A stretch of DNA of 7,944 bases, taken from contig JAJYOO010000093.1 in assembly GCA_021796155.1 (NCBI GenBank), positions 1 through 7,944 on the forward strand. Reading direction: 5' to 3'. Below the pieces are notes generated by a model. It was not told where the DNA came from. It saw nothing but the letters and a program-made list of their open reading frames with translations, and did not search any database. Position 1 is the stretch's first letter. Every line of letters starts with the position of its first letter. The position numbers were made by a program, and so were the translations under genes. The DNA is from Chloroflexota bacterium (GTDB lineage: Bacteria; Chloroflexota; Anaerolineae; Anaerolineales; Villigracilaceae). Below, piece after piece: positions 1 to 4,913 of the stretch.

Positions 1-2
1 AG

Positions 3-149
3 GCGACCTTCGAAGCGTCAGCAAATTTGATTGAATATGCATTGGGAATATCTGTCTTGAGACAAGCCATCCTTTCTCAAAATGGCGATATCGGTTTCTT
101 ATTGACCGATGCTGGGTTGAACATTTGGATTGGCATACCAGTCACCTGA
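3..149 (+). CDS. C-terminal end of a probable sensor histidine kinase (partial)
   Basis: An open frame enters from the left edge and stops at TGA 147-149, giving 48 residues. The stretch GISVLRQAILSQNGDIGF resembles the last helix and strand of a histidine-kinase ATPase domain, where kinases usually read like GLsLvrqIvelHGG-I. The end, IWIGIPVT, fits the final beta strand, which usually closes with an L-P or I-P. The glycine-rich G1/G2 boxes and the phosphorylated His would lie outside the window. The next gene is an OmpR-type response regulator whose likely GTG start is 20 bases after this stop, the usual layout of a kinase-regulator pair. The assignment rests on a short, divergent segment, so another C-terminal fold remains possible; the reading frame itself is better supported than the function. 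Confidence 0.4.
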   Translation, partial: ATFEASANLIEYALGISVLRQAILSQNGDIGFLLTDAGLNIWIGIPVT

Positions 150-169
150 CAGCTCACATGGGAGAAGCC

Positions 170-958
170 GTGAACGCGCCAGCCAAAATTCTCATTGTTG
201 ACGACGAACCGAATGTACGTTTTATTCTGGAGCGGACATTGAAGGGGAAGGGGTATGTCTTGGAGATGGCCGTTGACGGGATGGATGCCATCGAGAAAAT
301 CGAACGCGAGGCATACGATTTGATCTTGCTTGATTTGCAGATGAAGCCTATTGACGGTATGCAGGTTCTGAGTGCCGCACGCGCCCATACCCCCGAGACG
401 GTTGTCATTATTCTCACCGCGCACAGCACAATCGAAAGTGCTGTTGACGCGCTGCGATTGGGAGCGTTTGATTATTTATTCAAACCAGCCCAGCCGGAGA
501 TGATCCGGGAACGTGTGAGCGAAGGCCTGGAACATCGGCAGCAGATTCAGCGCCGCCAGCACTTGTTGAAGCAGATTGATTCTTTGCAGTCAACGCTAAA
601 GGAGCTTGAAGCCGAATCGGGGCAGCTGAAACAATTGCAAAGCCCTGGACGCTTCTGCACTTCAGAGAAACTTGTCATTGATTTTCACTATCGTGTAGCC
701 ACTATAGGCAACCATTTGCTTGATCTGACAACCACAGAGTTCAACCTTCTGGCATGCCTAGTACAACAAGTGCCGAGGGCAATCACACCGCGCCAGCTTG
801 TTAACCAAGCATTGGAATACGACACTGGGGATGCTGAAGCCGGCGAAATTATTAAGTCCCACATCCACCATTTACGGAAAAAGATAGAGCGTGATCCATT
901 GCATCCTCGCTTGATCCGAACCGTTCGTTACAAAGGATATTTATGGAGCGGCGAGTGA
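170..958 (+). CDS. OmpR/PhoB-type response regulator (receiver, coiled coil, winged helix)
   Basis: This is a 262-residue two-component transcription factor. The receiver domain spans about residues 5-120: acidic pair D11-D12, phospho-acceptor D55 in LLDLQM, switch T83 in ILTAH, and K105 in FKP, so all phosphorylation residues are present. Residues about 121-155 (EHRQQIQRRQHLLKQ onward) form a charged heptad-like helix, probably a coiled coil. Residues about 170-260 match the OmpR/PhoB winged helix, with TTEFNLLACL, a recognition region near HIHHLRKKIERD, and the closing IRTVRYKGYLW. I chose GTG 170 because GGAG lies five bases upstream; ATG 158 and TTG 125 lack a Shine-Dalgarno sequence and TTG 125 would overlap the preceding gene. 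The likely partner is the kinase fragment just upstream. Target genes are unknown; tandem hexamers downstream at 1012-1037 are a candidate binding site. The family is certain, the regulon is not. Confidence 0.9.
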   Translation: MNAPAKILIVDDEPNVRFILERTLKGKGYVLEMAVDGMDAIEKIEREAYDLILLDLQMKPIDGMQVLSAARAHTPETVVIILTAHSTIESAVDALRLGAFDYLFKPAQPEMIRERVSEGLEHRQQIQRRQHLLKQIDSLQSTLKELEAESGQLKQLQSPGRFCTSEKLVIDFHYRVATIGNHLLDLTTTEFNLLACLVQQVPRAITPRQLVNQALEYDTGDAEAGEIIKSHIHHLRKKIERDPLHPRLIRTVRYKGYLWSGE

Positions 959-978
959 TGTCAACGAAGAAGAGTTTC

Positions 979-1007
979 GGGCGGCCAAAAGGTCGCCCTC
1001 TTTTCTT
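979..1007 (+). terminator. Rho-independent terminator after the response regulator
   Basis: GGGCGGCC (979-986) pairs with GGTCGCCC (991-998) over eight base pairs, one of them G-U, closed by an AAAA loop. The stem is followed by TCTTTTCTT (999-1007). It begins 20 bases after the regulator's stop codon, so it ends that transcript and separates it from the next gene. Confidence 0.85.
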
Positions 1008-1011
1008 CTAC

Positions 1012-1037
1012 GCTAACTTTTGCTAACGAACGCCAAC
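1012..1037 (+). promoter_or_regulatory. Three tandem hexamers with exact 10-bp period, candidate regulator binding site
   Basis: GCTAAC (1012-1017), GCTAAC (1022-1027) and GCCAAC (1032-1037) repeat at exactly 10-bp spacing, one helical turn, so all lie on the same DNA face. OmpR/PhoB-family regulators typically bind direct repeats with a 10-11 bp period, and a gene for such a regulator ends 54 bases upstream. The array lies about 50 bases before the next receiver-domain gene. A role in controlling that gene is inferred from position and spacing only; no clear -35/-10 pair was recognised beside it. Confidence 0.4.
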
Positions 1038-1089
1038 GGCGCGGACATCGCGCGTTTGATAAATTAATGTCGGAGACACCAGAAAGCAC

Positions 1090-1569
1090 ATGAATGAAAA
1101 ACGTATTTTAATCGTTGACGATGAAGCCGCTATCCTGTCGGTGCTGAAGGGCAGCCTTAAGAAGCTCGGGGATGAATATGTAGTGGCTACCGCACCTGAT
1201 GGTCAAAGCGCCCTGGCGCAATTAAAACGATCCCCTTTTGATCCGGTGATCACGGATTACAGAATGGCTGGGATGGATGGCCTCGAGCTTTTGGAAGAAG
1301 TCCGGGCACTACAACCAAATGCACGCACGATTCTGATGACTGCCTATGGCAACGATAAAGTGGAGGAAGAGGCGCGCCGTTTGCAGGCCTATCGTTACCT
1401 GATTAAACCACTGGAAATTGATAACTTCCGCTGGATTGTAAAAAGTGCGCTGAATGATGTGGCGATTAGTCGTCCGGGAATATTGATTCTGTCAGATGAA
1501 CGCTATAAAGAAATCGCTTGGTCGCTGGTTCGAATCCAGCCGGGCCCACTCAAAATCAAGTGCTTTTGA
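1090..1569 (+). CDS. Receiver-domain response regulator, truncated, with a tRNA-derived tail
   Basis: The product has 159 residues. Residues 4-122 form a complete receiver domain: D10-D11, phospho-acceptor D56 in VITDYRM, T84 in LMTAY and K106 in YLIKP. After it comes a short linker and ILILSDERYKEI, which looks like the start of an output domain that is then lost. The last residues, roughly WSLVRIQPGPLKIKCF, are translated from a tRNA 3' end (T-arm and acceptor strand at 1521-1548) and are not a protein domain. The original gene was therefore probably longer and was cut by recombination at about 1515-1520. The receiver should still fold and be phosphorylated, perhaps as a stand-alone CheY-like protein, but the chimeric tail makes this uncertain. 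The ribosome binding site is weak: GGAGA at 1072-1076 is far from the ATG and AGAAAG at 1081-1086 is close. It does not share a transcript with the upstream regulator because a terminator separates them. Confidence 0.75.
   Translation: MNEKRILIVDDEAAILSVLKGSLKKLGDEYVVATAPDGQSALAQLKRSPFDPVITDYRMAGMDGLELLEEVRALQPNARTILMTAYGNDKVEEEARRLQAYRYLIKPLEIDNFRWIVKSALNDVAISRPGILILSDERYKEIAWSLVRIQPGPLKIKCF
1521..1548 (+). other. 3' fragment of a tRNA gene, probable attachment-site scar
   Basis: GCTGG (1524-1528), TTCGAAT (1529-1535) and CCAGC (1536-1540) form a perfect tRNA T-arm. CGGGCCC (1541-1547) plus A1548 give an acceptor 3' strand and discriminator base. The matching 5' strand GGGCCCG, D-arm and anticodon arm are absent: the bases before 1514 do not fold as an anticodon stem and belong to the receiver gene. 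Integrative elements commonly recombine at tRNA 3' ends and leave such a duplicated fragment. With this orientation the expected arrangement puts the element to the left and original tRNA flank to the right. The amino-acid identity cannot be read because the anticodon is missing. Confidence 0.75.
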
Positions 1570-1576
1570 TCGAAAG

Positions 1577-1598
1577 TTCCCCGAAATCGGGGAATTTT
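1577..1598 (+). terminator. Rho-independent terminator, probably the tRNA gene's own
   Basis: TTCCCCG (1577-1583) pairs perfectly with CGGGGAA (1588-1594) around an AAAT loop, followed by TTTT (1595-1598). It lies 29 bases after the tRNA discriminator base, a natural distance for a tRNA terminator, which supports the view that the DNA right of the fragment is the original tRNA flank. It now also terminates the truncated receiver gene. Confidence 0.85.
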
Positions 1599-1948
1599 CG
1601 TTAAATCAGGGCAGTGAGTATACAAAGATTGACCATATGGAATATATGGACATTTTACAATTGCAGTAAAACTGAAGTAGCAAATAACCGAGTTTCTACC
1701 TTGGCAGATTGTCGTCAAAGATCTAACACGAAGGCGCAAAGTTATGACAAAATGTGGACGAGTGTTTATATCTAAACTATGGTTTTGGGTTAAGAGACAT
1801 CCACACCTCTCCACAAAACTTCAGTCAGTGTTATTATTTGGATATGTTATATCCAAATTCAGTGGGGGCAAAGATGAACCCAGAATACCTCGCGAAGAAT
1901 TTTGTGAGGCCTCTTACATTTATATTTATTTCCAGAAAATTCCAAAGT
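1599..1948. other. AT-rich intergenic stretch without a recognised gene
   Basis: Open frames here (the longest, 88 codons at 1744-2010 on +) show no recognisable domain, have unusual aromatic- and Cys-rich composition and overlap other frames of similar length, so I do not call a gene. The base composition is visibly more AT-rich than the flanking genes. It holds a small inverted repeat TTTTAC/GTAAAA (1653-1658, 1666-1671), the phrase CACGAAGGCGCAAAG (1727-1741) resembling simple intergenic repeats, and the strong palindrome at 1836-1858. It may be decayed sequence next to the tRNA integration scar. Confidence 0.5.
1836..1858. promoter_or_regulatory. Perfect palindrome with 10-bp arms, operator-like
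   Basis: ATTTGGATAT (1836-1845) and ATATCCAAAT (1849-1858) are exact reverse complements separated by GTT. Size, symmetry and AT-rich edges resemble the operator of a dimeric repressor. No T-run follows, so it is not an intrinsic terminator. It lies about 157 bases upstream of the PEP mutase-like gene, rather far for direct promoter control; the regulator and target are unknown. Confidence 0.4.
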
Positions 1949-1996
1949 TTGGCATGTACGTCTTGAGGGACAGTTTTCCATGCCAATGTTTATATT
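1949..1996 (+). promoter_or_regulatory. Possible promoter with flanking inverted repeat before the PEP mutase-like gene
   Basis: TTGGCATG (1949-1956) and CATGCCAA (1979-1986) are exact inverted repeats 22 bases apart. Between and after them are a weak -35-like GGGACA (1967-1972) and a good -10-like TATATT (1991-1996) with an 18-base spacer. One repeat arm would lie upstream of -35 and the other within the spacer, as in repressor-controlled promoters. The -35 match is poor, so the promoter call is tentative; transcription would begin just before the ribosome binding site AGGTGA (2005-2010). Confidence 0.3.
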
Positions 1997-2014
1997 ATGT
2001 GAATAGGTGATGAA

Positions 2015-2872
2015 ATGAATCAAAGCCATGTCATAGACAAAACCAAACAGCACGAAAAAGCAGAACATTTCCGCAGCCTTCATCGCGGACCGCAAATTCT
2101 GGTTTTGCCTAACGCGTGGGATGCCGCATCCGCAAAGATGTTCGAGCGAGCTGGATTTAGCGCGGTCGCAACAACCAGTGCGGGGATCGCGTCTTCGTAT
2201 GGCTGCCCGGATGGAGAGCGGATGAGCCGCGATGAAATGTTGGATGTAGTGCGTCGAATTTCAAACGCGGTCGCACTTCCAGTTACAGCAGATATGGAGG
2301 CGGGATTTGGAAACACGCCCGATGAAGTCGCTGAAACCGCGCGGCTCGTTCTTGAAGCAGGCGCCATCGGATTGAATTTGGAAGATGGTACGAAAGACAA
2401 ATCTCATCCATTGACAGATATTTCGCTTCAGGTCGAAAAGATAAAAGCCGTTCGACAAACGGCGGATGCGTTCGGCGTGCCGCTGGTCATCAATGCGCGC
2501 ACGGACGTATATGAAAAATTTGATAAGAACGATAAAACCCTTTTAGCCCAAGCTATCCAGCGCGGCAATGCCTACCGTGAGGCGGGTGCAGATTGCATTT
2601 TTGTGATTGACGTTGATGATAAGAAAACTATCGCTGACCTCGTCCATGAGATTGCTTCACCGGTCAACATCCTCGCCAGATACGGAAGTCCGACGATATC
2701 AGAGTTGGAGAAGCTCGGAGTAGCGCGCGTCAGCTTCGGGTCGATTCCGATGCGGGCGACTATGTCGCTTGTCCGACGAATCGCCGAGGAACTAAAACAA
2801 AATGGCACGTACAACTTCGCACGAGACATCTTGACGTACGCCGAAGTCAATAGCTACTTCGAAAGAAAATGA
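2015..2872 (+). CDS. PEP mutase / isocitrate lyase superfamily protein
   Basis: The 285-residue product is a TIM-barrel protein of the phosphoenolpyruvate mutase/isocitrate lyase superfamily, whose enzymes make or break C-C or P-C bonds next to a carboxylate using Mg2+. Visible family marks are LPNAWDAASA (31-40), the substrate-loop region TSAGIASSYG (54-63), the metal-site ADMEAGFG (92-99, D93 and E95), NLEDG (121-125, E123), INARTD and the late segment RVSFGSIPMRA. The isocitrate lyase signature KKCGH is absent; SYGCPDGE is in its place, so this is neither isocitrate nor methylisocitrate lyase. It fits the broad uncharacterised group often labelled carboxyvinyl-carboxyphosphonate phosphorylmutase-like. 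The substrate is unknown. AGGTGA lies four bases before ATG 2015. It heads a run with folE and the DsbA-like gene, with a 45-base gap to folE. Confidence 0.85.
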   Translation: MNQSHVIDKTKQHEKAEHFRSLHRGPQILVLPNAWDAASAKMFERAGFSAVATTSAGIASSYGCPDGERMSRDEMLDVVRRISNAVALPVTADMEAGFGNTPDEVAETARLVLEAGAIGLNLEDGTKDKSHPLTDISLQVEKIKAVRQTADAFGVPLVINARTDVYEKFDKNDKTLLAQAIQRGNAYREAGADCIFVIDVDDKKTIADLVHEIASPVNILARYGSPTISELEKLGVARVSFGSIPMRATMSLVRRIAEELKQNGTYNFARDILTYAEVNSYFERK

Positions 2873-2917
2873 CACAAGACGATCTGATTCCTAAATATCG
2901 AGGAGCAGAAAACAGAA

Positions 2918-3577
2918 ATGAATATTCATGACGATCCAGATGACATCGAATTTCAAACGGCGATGAAATTGCACTCGCGCCAGATATCGGACGCGCAATT
3001 TCGAAAGTTCGAGGGCTATGCGGCAGAGATCTTCTCCGCTTTTGGCCTCGATCTAAATACGCCAGCCACGAAAGATACGCCGCGTCGTTTCATTAAGGCG
3101 CTCTTCGATGCAACCGAAGGTTATGATGGTGATCCAAAATTGTTACGCGTCTTCGATACGGAATGCCGCGGCGATCCGGACTGTCGCTTAAGTCAGGTCA
3201 TCGAGGGTCCGATCCCCTTCTTCGCACTTTGCGAACACCATGCGCTTCCTTTTTATGGAATGGCCTATGTTGGATACATCGCGCATGAAAACATCATCGG
3301 CATCTCCAAGCTGACGCGCCTTGTGAGACTCTTTGCCAAACGTTTTGCAGTACAGGAACGGATCGGTCAGCAGATTGCCGACACACTCGAGACCATGCTT
3401 CATCCGCACGGCGTGGCGGTGTTTCTCGAAGCGCATCACCTTTGCATGGAGATGCGCGGCGTGCGTGAGATATCGCCGTTGACTCGCACGACCGTCTGGC
3501 GCGGCTATTATGCCGATGATGCGAATTTGCGGTCTGAATTCTTCACAGCTTGTGGATTGCAGAGGAATGAAAGGTAA
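2918..3577 (+). CDS. folE: GTP cyclohydrolase I
   Basis: This 219-residue cytoplasmic enzyme opens the GTP imidazole ring and forms 7,8-dihydroneopterin triphosphate, the first step of folate (and other pterin) synthesis. The zinc ligands are all present: C105 and H108 in FALCEHHALPF, and C176 in HHLCMEMRG. Other family landmarks are DTPRRF (53-58), IIGISKLTRLVRLFAKRF (126-143), VQERI (145-149) and the GVAVFLEAHH segment. The length is close to that of the 222-residue E. coli enzyme and nothing appears missing. AGGAG at 2901-2905 is 12 bases before the ATG, longer than ideal, so translation may be modest. The stop codon TAA 3575-3577 is only two bases from the next start, and the next gene's ribosome binding site lies inside folE's last codons, so the two are very likely co-transcribed and perhaps translationally coupled. 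Confidence 0.95.
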   Translation: MNIHDDPDDIEFQTAMKLHSRQISDAQFRKFEGYAAEIFSAFGLDLNTPATKDTPRRFIKALFDATEGYDGDPKLLRVFDTECRGDPDCRLSQVIEGPIPFFALCEHHALPFYGMAYVGYIAHENIIGISKLTRLVRLFAKRFAVQERIGQQIADTLETMLHPHGVAVFLEAHHLCMEMRGVREISPLTRTTVWRGYYADDANLRSEFFTACGLQRNER

Positions 3578-3579
3578 AC

Positions 3580-4275
3580 ATGATGCAAGACAACATACCT
3601 GAACTTTGGGAGTGGGCTGAATATTATTGACCGTGGTGTTACATCGCGGCCGTGCGCCTGCACAAGATTGCTCCTGAATATCAAGGACGAGTTCGCTTAG
3701 TGGAGCGTGCCTTTCCGTTGGAAGTCTATGGCGGAGGTCCGCCGAATCGCGAAGAACTCGAGTTGGAAATATGGCTGGCGGCGCTTCAAGAATCGGAAGC
3801 TGTCTTCAAACCATTTTCCGATGACTGGCCCACGACGACGCTTCCCGCCTTCGAAGCGGCATGGTGTGCGTTTCAACAAGGTGAAGCCATTGGCCGCGAA
3901 TTTGATTTGCGGATCAGACGCGCCTTCTTTGCTGAGGGCCGTAACATTGGCAAGCGCGAAGTCATGCTCGATCTTGCCCGCGAAGCGGGCTTGGACATGG
4001 ATCATTTCACGCACTTCTTCAACAACGGCGAAGTGCGCGCGGCAATCCTTGAAGAAGGAAAACTTGGCAAAGAAAAATTTGCTGTGCGCGGCACACCGAC
4101 TGTGATGTTAAGCGATGGAACCAAATTGCGGCATCCGATGGCGTATGCAAAAATAGAGAAAGGCAAAATCCTGTCAGTGGGACGTTTGCCGTGCAGCGGC
4201 GAAGGTTGCTATGAAGCCACGCGCCAGTTGTTCGAGAAAGCATTACAGCATGAACCACAAAGGAATACACAATGA
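3580..4275 (+). CDS. DsbA/FrnE-like oxidoreductase, candidate selenoprotein with in-frame UGA at the active site
   Basis: Reading from ATG 3580 gives 231 residues if UGA 3628-3630 is read through. The start has AAAGG (3570-3574) five bases upstream. The N-terminus MMQDNIPELWEWAEYY is followed by UGA and then PWCYIAAVRLHKI. In this thioredoxin-fold family the motif is normally CPWC, so UGA replaces the first, attacking cysteine (position 17), while the resolving C20 is intact. The rest is complete: an inserted helical domain about residues 60-150, the cis-proline loop RGTPTVML (P173) and a C-terminal cysteine pair C205/C210 in LPCSGEGCYEAT. The alternative GTG start at 3652 has no ribosome binding site and would remove strand 1 and the redox motif. 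Family members are DsbA-like dithiol oxidoreductases or isomerases; the substrate is unknown, and no signal peptide is seen, so it is probably cytoplasmic. Selenocysteine fits best; a nonsense mutation or sequencing error is the alternative. It follows folE by two bases. Confidence 0.75.
3637..3664 (+). promoter_or_regulatory. Possible SECIS-like hairpin after the in-frame UGA
   Basis: Hand folding gives a stem of G3646-C3661 and C3647-G3660, a bulged U3659, then G3648-C3658, G3649-C3657 and C3650-G3656, with apical loop CGUGC (3651-3655). An outer three-pair helix UGU/ACA (3637-3639 with 3662-3664) is possible across an internal loop. The hairpin starts 15 bases after UGA and its loop contains GU, both compatible with bacterial selenocysteine insertion elements that bind SelB. 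The stem is short, the bulge is on the 3' side unlike E. coli fdhF, and competing folds exist, such as GGUGU (3635-3639) with GCGCC (3654-3658). Confidence 0.35.
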
Positions 4276-4420
4276 TGATTTGATTTAATCGAGCGATCGT
4301 CATTGTATAACATCAATTCTTAAATACTGTTTTTTCGCAAGTCATTTTTGGAGCAGCATACGGAGAAGGGATGACATTCTTTTTATTGTAAAAGGTTGAT
4401 AGACAGGAACGGTAAGATTT

Positions 4421-4882
4421 ATGATTTCAGCAAATCGCATCAATTGTTTCAAAGTCGCGCCTGAGGGTATCCAAATTTTGTGTAGATTGGAGAGCTATGT
4501 CGATGGCTGTGGTCTGGAACCCAATCTGACGGCACTGGTGAATTTGCGGGTATCGCAACTCAATGGCTGCGCTTATTGTATCGAAATGTACACCCAAAAA
4601 GCTCTCAGACATGGCGAAAGCAGGCAACGGATAGATGGGTTAAGTACTTGGTGGGAAAAGACTTTCTACAATCAGCGTGAGCAAGGGGCGTTTGCTTGGG
4701 CAACCACAATTACTAAAATCAGCAGAAGCCATGTGCCGTATGAAGCATTCGAACAAACCAGCAATCTCTTTACTGAAAAGGAGTTGGTTGATCTGACGCT
4801 GGCCATCATCGCAGTCAATGCATGGAACCAACTCATTGTAAGTTTCCGCCTGGCATGGGATATGGAAAAATTCCATATATAA
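4421..4882 (+). CDS. AhpD-like / carboxymuconolactone decarboxylase family protein
   Basis: This 153-residue all-helical protein carries the AhpD core: SQLNGCAYCIEMYTQKALRHGE (about residues 45-66) with the redox pair C50-C53. AhpD proteins use such a CxxC with a histidine four residues after the second Cys to reduce peroxiredoxins or peroxides. Here that position is Tyr57, so the usual proton relay is altered. The helical tail EKELVDLTLAIIAVNAWNQLIVSFR (about 118-142) is typical of the family's single-domain members. Three further cysteines occur at 9, 21 and 30. AGGA (4405-4408) lies 12 bases before the ATG, with GGTAAG nearer. A 145-base gap precedes it, in which I see no convincing promoter or terminator, and GAPDH follows after 31 bases, so the two probably share a transcript. 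A thiol-redox or peroxide role is inferred from the family, not shown. Confidence 0.85.
   Translation: MISANRINCFKVAPEGIQILCRLESYVDGCGLEPNLTALVNLRVSQLNGCAYCIEMYTQKALRHGESRQRIDGLSTWWEKTFYNQREQGAFAWATTITKISRSHVPYEAFEQTSNLFTEKELVDLTLAIIAVNAWNQLIVSFRLAWDMEKFHI
4860..4878. repeat. Inverted repeat at the end of the AhpD-like gene
   Basis: ATATGGAA (4860-4867) and TTCCATAT (4871-4878) are exact reverse complements around AAA. The repeat overlaps the last codons of the AhpD-like gene and ends 35 bases before the GAPDH start. It lacks a T-run, so it is not a normal terminator; it might be an operator, an mRNA-processing hairpin or chance. Confidence 0.3.
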
Positions 4883-4913
4883 AGTGATAGAGAAATATGA
4901 AGGAGACGAAGGC

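Noticed and set aside
958..1026. A 22-codon frame starting at ATG overlapping the regulator stop (TGATG), including GRPKGRP, which resembles an AT-hook.
   Set aside because: The motif is produced by the two arms of the terminator hairpin (979-998), and no ribosome binding site or other support for a peptide was found.
1503..1814. A 103-codon minus-strand frame containing GPGWIRTSDQ.
   Set aside because: That string is antisense translation of the tRNA T-arm and acceptor at 1521-1548. The remainder shows no domain.
1744..2010. An 88-codon plus-strand frame in the AT-rich gap.
   Set aside because: No recognisable domain, odd composition, an overlapping frame of similar length, and only a weak ribosome binding site. 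It also covers the palindrome and promoter-like sequences.
3580..3630. An altered genetic code reading UGA as Trp.
   Set aside because: Several neighbouring genes end naturally at UGA, and Trp would not fit the catalytic Cys position.
3652..4275. Separate DsbA-like gene starting at GTG 3652.
   Set aside because: No Shine-Dalgarno sequence precedes the GTG, and this start drops the first strand and the redox motif, which are encoded in frame just upstream across the UGA.
4276..4420. Promoter or terminator in the gap before the AhpD-like gene (TTTAAT...TATAAC near 4284-4311; T-run 4330-4335).
   Set aside because: The -35 match is poor and the T-run has no preceding stem, so neither could be supported.
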